A program made the translations under genes and the position numbers. From Ignavibacteriales bacterium (GTDB lineage: Bacteria; Bacteroidota; Ignavibacteria; Ignavibacteriales; Ignavibacteriaceae): a DNA stretch of 33,000 bases. The stretch spans positions 1 through 33,000 of the forward strand of contig JADJIA010000013.1 in the NCBI GenBank assembly GCA_016707285.1, given 5' to 3'. A model generated the notes under the pieces. It saw only the letters and a program-made list of their open reading frames with translations, was not told the origin of the DNA and did no database searches. This document shows, one piece after another, positions 26,248-33,000 of this stretch; within the stretch, counting starts at the first letter, position 1, and every line of letters begins with the position of its first letter.

Positions 26248-27588
26248 GTGGATGAAGTTTTTCTGGAAGAAACGGGCGGATACATATTCGCCCTTCTTCT
26301 CATATCTATAGTCCTGTTTTTTTACCTTAGAGGGAAAAGCAGAACCTCAAAAAAAAATGTCAAGAAAATCGAGGAAGCAAAAAACCTCGGTCTCTTCGAA
26401 CCCGTCTCTCTCCACCCGTTTGTTAATGAAAATATTTGTATCGGAAGTGGTGCTTGTATTGAAGCCTGCCCTGAAAAAGACATCCTTGCGATAGTAAACG
26501 GCAGGGCAACAACAGTAAATGCTTCAAGATGTGTAGGGCATGGAGCCTGTTTTCATGCATGTCCTGTTCAGGCAATTGCTTTATACATTGGAACTGAAAA
26601 AAGAGGTGTTGACCTTCCGCATGTAAGCCAGGAGTTTGAAACAAATGTGCCTATGCTCTTTATTGCCGGAGAACTTGGCGGAATGGGGCTGATAAAAAAT
26701 GCGGTTGAGCAGGGGAAACAGGCAGTAATTTATCTTAATAAGAAGCTCAAAAAGGACCACAAAGCCCAATTTGATGTGATTGTGGTTGGCTCCGGTCCCG
26801 CCGGGATCTCGGCAACACTAAAAAGTGCGGAATATGGTCTAAAATATAAAACACTTGAGCAAGACACAATTGGTGGAACTGTGTACAGTTTCCCCAGATC
26901 AAAGATAGTAATGACCTCACCGATGGATCTTCCACTTCTTGGAAAAGTTAAACTTGTTGAAACAAATAAAGACGAACTTATAACAATCTGGTCGGATGTT
27001 ATTTCAAAAAACAACATCAAAATTGATGAAAACGAAAAAGTTGAATCAATCGTAAAAGAAGGTGAAATCTTTAAAGTGACGACGGACAAGGGGGATTATA
27101 CTTCTTTTTCCGTAATTTTGGCAATCGGAAGAAGGGGTTCTCCCAGAAAGCTCGGCGTTTTGGGCGAAAACAAGAAAAAAGTGTTCTATCGTTTATTGGA
27201 ACCTGAACACATAGATAATCAAAAAATTTTAGTAGTTGGTGGCGGGGATTCAGCAATTGAATCCGCTATTCTCCTCGCACATGGCAGTAATACGGTACAT
27301 TTATCTTATCGTGCGGAAGCATTTTCACGAATAAAACCTAAAAACCTGGAAAACATAAATTCTTACTCACAAAGTGGTAAGTTACAGTTATTGTTAAGTA
27401 CAAATGTTGTTGAAATAAAAGATGAATCTGTGGTACTTAACAGAGGCGGTAATTCCGAAGACCTTTTCGAAATCGAAAACGACCTTGTTTATATCTTTGC
27501 CGGCGGTGAATTGCCGGTTAAATTTCTTGAAAAAGCCGGCGTGCGGATCACAAAGAAATTTGGAGAAGCAATTTTAAGCCATAAATAA
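26248..27588 (+). CDS. membrane-anchored ferredoxin/FAD pyridine-nucleotide oxidoreductase
   Basis: The 446-residue protein has an N-terminal membrane segment (12-27), then two ferredoxin-like motifs, CIGSGACIEACPEKD (C64, C70, C74) and CVGHGACFHACP (C95, C101, C105). In each, the usual second Cys of CxxCxxCxxxCP is replaced, by Ser67 and His98. A thioredoxin-reductase-like fold follows: the FAD motif VIVVGSGPAGISA (about 175), a middle part, the NAD(P) motif ILVVGGGDSAIESA (about 330) and a C-terminal FAGGELP. It lacks the redox CxxC of thioredoxin reductase. It likely moves electrons between NAD(P)H, FAD and iron-sulfur centres at the cytoplasmic face, next to the b-type membrane protein. 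The start is GTG, three bases after the TPR stop. Confidence 0.87.
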   Translation: MDEVFLEETGGYIFALLLISIVLFFYLRGKSRTSKKNVKKIEEAKNLGLFEPVSLHPFVNENICIGSGACIEACPEKDILAIVNGRATTVNASRCVGHGACFHACPVQAIALYIGTEKRGVDLPHVSQEFETNVPMLFIAGELGGMGLIKNAVEQGKQAVIYLNKKLKKDHKAQFDVIVVGSGPAGISATLKSAEYGLKYKTLEQDTIGGTVYSFPRSKIVMTSPMDLPLLGKVKLVETNKDELITIWSDVISKNNIKIDENEKVESIVKEGEIFKVTTDKGDYTSFSVILAIGRRGSPRKLGVLGENKKKVFYRLLEPEHIDNQKILVVGGGDSAIESAILLAHGSNTVHLSYRAEAFSRIKPKNLENINSYSQSGKLQLLLSTNVVEIKDESVVLNRGGNSEDLFEIENDLVYIFAGGELPVKFLEKAGVRITKKFGEAILSHK

Positions 27589-27612
27589 TAGCACAACAAA
27601 ACCGGGATTCCT

Positions 27613-29183
27613 GTGTATCGTATCCTTTTTGTTTCATTAGTTTTATCGGTTGTCGTCAGAGCCCAGTTCTCTCCCGGTGATCTGAGCAACGCTCACGCCA
27701 ATCTTGAAGGCATGAGTAATTGCGACAAATGCCACACTTCAGGCGATGAAGTGCAAAATTCCAAGTGCCTTTCATGCCATACTGAGATAAATACTCTTGT
27801 TAACAGTGGAAGAGGTTTACACGCCAGAGAGGCAAAAGGGAAGATGTGTTATGCCTGCCATAGTGAACACCACGGTAGAGGCTATAAATTGATGAGTTTT
27901 AATCAAAAAGGTTTTGATCACGGAAGGGCAGGATATGTTCTTCAAGGCAAACACCTTCAACTTTCTTGTGCAGGATGTCATCAGGCAAAATACATTAAAG
28001 GGAATGCCAAAAAAAGAGCAGGCAGAACTTTTCTTGGGTTGGAGCAGAATTGTCTCGGCTGCCATACAGATGTGCACAAAACTACCCTTGGAAACAATTG
28101 TACGGGTTGCCACACTCAAAGTGCTTTTAAACCTGCAACGGGTTTTAACCATGCAAAAACCAATTTTAATCTAACGGGTGCTCATACAAGAGTGGATTGT
28201 TACAGATGCCACACCAATACCAACCTCGCAGGTAAAGATTCAAAAGTATTTAAAGGAATTCAGTTTGCATCCTGTACCAACTGTCATAAAGATATCCACA
28301 ATGGAAAACTTGGCAATGTTTGTACCGACTGTCACTCAACCGACAATTTTAAAAATGTAAGACTTAACGGATTTGACCACGACAAAACGGGTTTTCAACT
28401 GCTGGGTCAACATCGGGTTGTTAAGTGTGGCGAGTGTCATGGAACCGATCTAAATTCAAAACCTGAACATAAAAATTGTACCAATTGTCATAAAGATTAT
28501 CATAAAGGTGAGTTCATCTCTACCGGTAAATCGGGTGAGTGTTCCGATTGCCACACAGTGAATGGTTTCTCCCCATCGTTATTTACTCTTGAACTTCATC
28601 AAAAAACGCGGTTCCCTCTCGCAGGATCACATCTTGCGCAACCTTGCCAAAGTTGTCACTATTCAGGAACAGAGTGGAAATTCAAGAAGGATAATTTTGA
28701 GTGTGCAAGCTGTCATAAAAATATCCATGGGGAAGAGATTTCAGCTAAATTTATGGGAATAACAACTGTTCAAGTTGCCATAATGTTGAAAACTGGTTAA
28801 AATACAGCTTTGACCATGAAAAAACAGAGTTTAAACTTACGGGTAAACATGCACAGAAAAAATGTTATGACTGTCATAAAAAGGATGAAAGTGTAACTCC
28901 ACCGGTAAGAAAATTTGCTTCTCTCAATACATATTGCGAAAGCTGCCACAAAGAAGTTCACAATTATCAGTTCAAAACGACAGGTGAAAATGACTGTCTG
29001 AAGTGTCACACTACTTCCAACTGGAAACCGGAAAAGTTTGACCACAACAATACCCGTTTTTCGCTGACGGGTGCCCATTCACTTATTGAATGTGAAAAAT
29101 GCCATAAAAAAGCCGAATCGAACGGCGTAATGTTTGTAAAATACAAAATCGAAGATTTCAAATGCGCAACCTGTCACTTTTAA
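27613..29183 (+). CDS. 20-heme c-type cytochrome, frameshifted near residue 380
   Basis: From GTG at 27613 a signal peptide (ending VVRAQ) leads into 14 CxxCH heme-attachment motifs before a stop at 28800. In a shifted frame from about 28752 the same pattern continues without a gap: NCSSCHNVENW, then five more CxxCH motifs, ending KCATCHF and TAA at 29181-29183. That makes 20 hemes. One missing G in the GGG run at 28753-28755 explains the shift, so a sequencing error is likely but a real mutation cannot be excluded. Modules share a GFDHxxTxFxLxGxH pattern, where extra His residues may serve as distal heme ligands. It should be a periplasmic electron carrier. The last 22 bases overlap the start of the next cytochrome gene. 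Confidence 0.88.
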
Positions 29184-32179
29184 TTTCATTTTTGGCATTA
29201 TTTAATGTTATTGTTGCCCAGTCACCACATGGAGATTTGAAGGGGAAGGATTGTGGAACCTGTCATAATCCACAAAACTGGGTTGTTGATACAAAAAAGC
29301 TCGATTTTGACCATTCCATCACCAACTTCCCTCTAAAAGGGCAACACTCATCAGTTGACTGTCAAACTTGTCACACAACGCTCAAATTTGAGGGTACTCC
29401 GGTTAATTGCTCAAGTTGCCATACTTCTGTTCACGGGAACACCCTGTCAAATGATTGTCAGTCTTGTCATACCCCGGATAACTGGCTGGTGAAAGAGATT
29501 CTTCCACTTCATGAACGAAGCAGGTTTCCTTTGTTTGGTGCTCACCAGACAGCAGATTGTGGTATGTGCCACCAAAATTATGAAGTTCGTAAGTTTGAAC
29601 CTGTTCAAACAGATTGTTACAGTTGCCACGCAAAAGATTATTTCGCCACTGCAGTTCCCAATCATCCAAATGGTAAATTTTCGACTGATTGTACGATGTG
29701 CCACGATGTAAAGGCTGTCAACTGGAGAAGTTCAAATATCATCCACGAATTTTTCCCTTTAACGGGGGGGCACAGCCGCCCAAGCTGTTTTGACTGTCAT
29801 AATCAAGGCAGCTTTGCAGGACTTTCCAGGGAGTGTTATTCTTGCCATCAACCAAATTTTGAAGCAGCAAAAAATCCTGATCATGTTCTTGGGAATTTTT
29901 CAAAACAATGCCAGACTTGCCACAACATAAATGGATGGGTTCCGGCTCAATTTGATCATAACCTGACAACTTTTCCTTTGACAGGAAAACACACCACAGT
30001 TCAGTGCTCAAGTTGTCACACACAAGGATACACAGGAACACCAAAAACTTGTGTAAGCTGTCATCAGACAGATTACAACGCCACAAATAATCCCAATCAT
30101 ACAGCGGCATCATTCCCATCCACTTGTGAATCATGTCATACAACATCGGGATGGCAACCGGCACAATTTGATCATGATGGTCCATTTTTCCCTATCTACT
30201 CCGGTCAACACCGCGGTGAGTGGAATGCATGCAGCGACTGTCATAAAAATCCTGCAAGTTACGCTCAATTTACTTGTACCTCTTGCCATGAACATAATCA
30301 AAATGATATGAACAGTGAACATCAGGGGATTCAAGGCTACAGGTGGGAATCTTCCGCTTGTTATGCTTGTCATCCTTCGGGTGATGCAAATGGTGCATTT
30401 AATCATCAGACATCGCCATTTCCACTTACCGGGGCACATGTTACCACTGACTGCGCTCTTTGTCACACATCAGGTTATCCAAATACCCCAAACGACTGTT
30501 ACACTTGTCATCAACAAGGTTTTAATCTTACAAACAAGTTAAATCATACTCTGGCAGGTTTTTCTCAGAATTGCACTCAGTGCCATAACACCACAGCATG
30601 GGCAACAACCACATTCAACCACACAACAACTTCAGGATTTCCGCTCCAAAATTCCCATGCAGGAAAAACATGTGTTGACTGTCATCAGACTTCATATACG
30701 GCAACTTCAAATGAGTGTTCTTCATGCCACATGCCTGATTACCAAGGATCGACCAATCCAAATCATGTTGCCGGGAATTACCCTCAACTCTGTTCAAGTT
30801 GTCACACAGATGTTGGTTGGGCTCCTGCCACATTCGATCATTCAACTGTTAATTTCCCGATAACAGGAAGACACACTACGGTTTCATGTGCAGACTGTCA
30901 TACCACAGGATTTACAAATACTCCAAATCAATGCAGTGGTTGCCATCTTGATGATTATCAAACTGCCCAAAATCCTAACCATATTGGTGCACAATTCCCT
31001 CAGACATGCGAGACCTGTCATACCAGCTCAGGGTGGGCTCCGGCTACATTTGAGCATGATAATCAATATTTCCCGATAAACAGCGGTAAACATAGAAACG
31101 AATGGAATAACGACTGCCGCTCATGCCATAATGTCCCGACTAATTATGCTGCATTTACATGTATCGATTGTCATGAACATGATCAAACATCGATGAATCA
31201 GGAACATCAGGGGGTTCAAGGGTATATTTATGCTTCTGCTGAATGTTTTGCGTGCCATCCGGATGGAACCGCAAACGGTGCCTTTAACCACACAACATCA
31301 CAGTTCCCATTGACAGGTAACCATTTGACGCTTACATGTAACCAGTGCCATGCGACAGGTTATCCAAATACCCCAAACGACTGTTATTCGTGCCATCAGA
31401 CAGGTTATAACTTGACAAACAGGGTAAACCACACTCTTGCAGGTTTTTCTCAAAATTGTACTGAATGTCACAACACATCAGGTTGGGTATCAACAACTTT
31501 TAATCACTCAACCACCACAGGATTTCCGTTGACAAATGCCCACTCCACACCTGTGTGCAGTGCATGTCACGAGACTACTTACACGGGAACGGTGAGTGAA
31601 TGTTCTTCCTGTCATATTGCTGATTATAATTCAGCGACCAATCCAAATCATCTTGCGCCCCATTTCCCGACGATTTGTAGTGATTGTCACACAAATTCTG
31701 CATGGGCACCATCAACATTCAATCACGATGTCCAATATTTCCCGATCTATAGCGGTCAACATCGGAACGAGTGGAATAATAATTGTCTCAGTTGCCACAC
31801 AGTTCCCAGTAATTTCGCTTCTTTCTCCTGTATCGATTGTCATGAACATAACCAGACTTCAATGAATCAGGAACATCAGGAGTTGCAAACTATCAATGGA
31901 ACTCTCAAAGATGTTTTGAATGCCATCCTGACGGGGATAGGGCCAAGCACTCAAACAGGATCACCGTTTTATCCAATTTCTGGAAAACACACATCGGTGA
32001 CTTGTAATGAATGTCATTCCTCCGAGGGTGGGAAACCACAGTGTATCGAGTGTCATCAGGAAGAACTAACATCGGCACACAAACTTGAAGCTTCAAATAC
32101 CCGGTGTTGGGAGTGTCACAATACATTCTCATTCGATCTTGACGGTCTAACTCCCAAAAAGCTGGAAAGGATAGATTAA
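29162..32179 (+). CDS. giant multiheme c-type cytochrome (39 CxxCH motifs visible)
   Basis: The 1005-residue protein begins with a signal peptide (cleavage likely after NVIVAQ). I count 39 CxxCH motifs. The protein is built of roughly 67-residue three-heme modules: FxHxxxxFPLTGxH, CxxCHxxGYxxTP, CxxCHQxxY, NPNHxxxxFxxxC, CxxCHxxxGWxPAxF. Larger blocks starting at YFPIxSGxHRxEWN (about 30184, 31066 and 31737) are tandem duplications. From about 31880 to 31960 the frame seems shifted and then restored: the neighbouring frame reads NYQWNSQRCFECHPDG, so a fortieth motif is hidden. The N-terminus overlaps the 20-heme gene by 22 bases, pointing to coupled translation. It is likely a heme wire in the periplasm or on the surface; the destination is an inference. 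A CDS for an outer-membrane-like protein follows after two bases. Confidence 0.92.
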   Translation: MRNLSLLISFLALFNVIVAQSPHGDLKGKDCGTCHNPQNWVVDTKKLDFDHSITNFPLKGQHSSVDCQTCHTTLKFEGTPVNCSSCHTSVHGNTLSNDCQSCHTPDNWLVKEILPLHERSRFPLFGAHQTADCGMCHQNYEVRKFEPVQTDCYSCHAKDYFATAVPNHPNGKFSTDCTMCHDVKAVNWRSSNIIHEFFPLTGGHSRPSCFDCHNQGSFAGLSRECYSCHQPNFEAAKNPDHVLGNFSKQCQTCHNINGWVPAQFDHNLTTFPLTGKHTTVQCSSCHTQGYTGTPKTCVSCHQTDYNATNNPNHTAASFPSTCESCHTTSGWQPAQFDHDGPFFPIYSGQHRGEWNACSDCHKNPASYAQFTCTSCHEHNQNDMNSEHQGIQGYRWESSACYACHPSGDANGAFNHQTSPFPLTGAHVTTDCALCHTSGYPNTPNDCYTCHQQGFNLTNKLNHTLAGFSQNCTQCHNTTAWATTTFNHTTTSGFPLQNSHAGKTCVDCHQTSYTATSNECSSCHMPDYQGSTNPNHVAGNYPQLCSSCHTDVGWAPATFDHSTVNFPITGRHTTVSCADCHTTGFTNTPNQCSGCHLDDYQTAQNPNHIGAQFPQTCETCHTSSGWAPATFEHDNQYFPINSGKHRNEWNNDCRSCHNVPTNYAAFTCIDCHEHDQTSMNQEHQGVQGYIYASAECFACHPDGTANGAFNHTTSQFPLTGNHLTLTCNQCHATGYPNTPNDCYSCHQTGYNLTNRVNHTLAGFSQNCTECHNTSGWVSTTFNHSTTTGFPLTNAHSTPVCSACHETTYTGTVSECSSCHIADYNSATNPNHLAPHFPTICSDCHTNSAWAPSTFNHDVQYFPIYSGQHRNEWNNNCLSCHTVPSNFASFSCIDCHEHNQTSMNQEHQELQTINGTLKDVLNAILTGIGPSTQTGSPFYPISGKHTSVTCNECHSSEGGKPQCIECHQEELTSAHKLEASNTRCWECHNTFSFDLDGLTPKKLERID
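30184..32179 (+). repeat. tandem large-block duplication inside the giant cytochrome
   Basis: Three blocks open with a YFPIxSGxHRxEWN-like motif: 30184-31065 (about 880 bases), 31066-31736 (about 670 bases) and a partial third from 31737. The first block has one extra three-heme module of about 200 bases compared with the second. Residues between heme motifs such as NHTLAGFSQNCT are nearly identical in the first two. Confidence 0.8.
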
Positions 32180-32181
32180 CA

Positions 32182-33000
32182 ATGAAAAAGTTTTTGTTAA
32201 TATTCCTTTTTAGCTTCTGTTTCCACACTTTTTAGTCAGAAAACAGGTGAAGTGCGGGAAGGTAAAGTGACATTTGTTTCATCCCAAAATATCTATGTTC
32301 AGTTTACAACTACCGAAGGAATATTTGAAAAGATACACTTTGGATGGTTGTTGGTGGGAAGATGTACCGGCTGTCTGGTGAATTTTATAAGTTCCAAATC
32401 GGCTGCAGGCAACAAGATAGGTGAAGTAAAAATTGAAAAAGAGATGATTTTAAAAGCTTACCCGTCGGTTGTGGCAAAAAAAGAGGAAAAAATTGTTGAA
32501 GAACCGGTTACGCCTGTAATTACAGAAGAGCCTAAAGTATTGCCTGTGAACTTAAAACCGGTTGAAAAAAAGAATTACCGGGGGAGATTTTCGGTACAGT
32601 CATCCTCTGATATCAGCAACATCACCGGATCACCCGGAACACAGAGATGGCGATACGGACTCTCTTTTAATGCAGATAAGATTAACGGAGGTAATTTTCA
32701 TTTTTCTTCCTACACCACTTTCTCATATCTCACTCGTGACTGGGGAGAGACGGACATGACCTTGGCAGGAAACTTAAAATTTACGAATTGAAGGGTGGCT
32801 ACGCCTTCGACTCCCTCTCCTTCATAAATTTTGGAAGGTTTGTTTACCGCAAGATTTCCAATATCGGTGCTGTTGATGGTTTACTTTATGAACGCAGTAT
32901 CGGAAAAAAATGGTCGGCAGGTCTCTTTGCCGGAAGCAGACCAAATATGCTTGACTATGGCTACAATTTTAAGCTCCTCCAGTTTGGTGCTTATGTTGCC
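32182..33000 (+). CDS. probable outer-membrane protein of the cytochrome operon, frameshifted and cut by the window end
   Basis: ATG at 32182, two bases after the cytochrome stop, starts a signal peptide (KKFLLIFLFSFCF). A T run at 32229-32233 shifts the frame, and the next frame continues with FSQKTGEVREGKVTFVSS and NFISSKSAAGNKIGEV. Between about 32320 and 32390 neighbouring frames contain better-looking pieces (DTLWMVVGG), so further small errors are likely. A last shift near 32766 leads to strand-rich sequence (YELKGGYAFDSLSFINFGRFVYRK) that stays open to the end of the window. The C-terminal part looks like an outer-membrane beta-barrel. In this operon it would be the candidate outer-membrane partner of the cytochromes; that is an inference, and no family name is secure. 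Confidence 0.55.

Noticed and set aside
29403..30845. several open frames on both strands inside the giant cytochrome
   Set aside because: They are frame shadows of a highly repetitive Cys/His/Thr-rich gene; none has a signal, a motif or a start site.
1..33000. tRNA or rRNA genes
   Set aside because: I looked for conserved T-loop and CCA-type ends and for rRNA core motifs and saw none. The four-helix-bundle gene is not inside a 23S gene here.

Overview
The window looks like a piece of a Bacteroidota/Chlorobiota-group genome, most likely Ignavibacteria or a close relative. I base this on the moderately low GC content, a large secreted protein ending in a type IX secretion sorting domain with the NYPNPFNPS motif, an OmpA protein with thrombospondin-type-3 repeats, and long multiheme cytochromes. 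The assignment is an inference; there is no rRNA gene here to confirm it.

Left part (1-7000): a repeat-invaded region. Two dispersed repeat families are packed between and inside genes. Family A is an octamer tandem repeat (GTCACAGA/GTCACGAA). Family B is a 37-40 bp hairpin (10-bp stem, variable 3-base loop, GGTGAGGTC tail). They interrupt a Wzi-like outer-membrane barrel gene, an alpha/beta hydrolase gene, the signal peptide of a TraB/GumN lipoprotein and the UDP-GlcNAc 2-epimerase gene. A four-helix-bundle gene is bracketed by inverted family A arrays, and a DUF559 nuclease-like gene is bracketed by inverted family B hairpins. These look like two small mobile cassettes.

Middle part (7000-24640): mostly ordinary genes. 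They are a DinB-like protein, a sortilin/BNR-propeller secreted protein, the GTPase HflX, an M14 metallocarboxypeptidase, protoporphyrinogen oxidase, glycogen synthase, an OmpA/TSP3 protein, diaminopimelate epimerase and a small unknown protein. Between hflX and the M14 gene lies a damaged 4.7-kb stretch: a G-homopolymer block that looks like bad sequence, then two broken paralogous genes for membrane-anchored regulators (LamG-like and Kelch-like outside, winged helix inside). It is flanked by an 81-bp direct duplication containing a terminator. A misassembly is likely.

Right part (24679-33000): one electron-transfer operon on the + strand. It encodes a b-type-cytochrome-like membrane protein, a membrane-anchored TPR protein, a membrane-anchored ferredoxin/FAD oxidoreductase, a 20-heme c-type cytochrome (frameshifted), a cytochrome with 39 visible CxxCH motifs plus one hidden in a shifted frame, and the start of a probable outer-membrane protein that runs off the window. 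The layout suggests a route from NAD(P)H or quinol through the inner membrane into a very large periplasmic or extracellular heme wire. Several single-base frameshifts, often in G or T runs, suggest residual sequencing errors.
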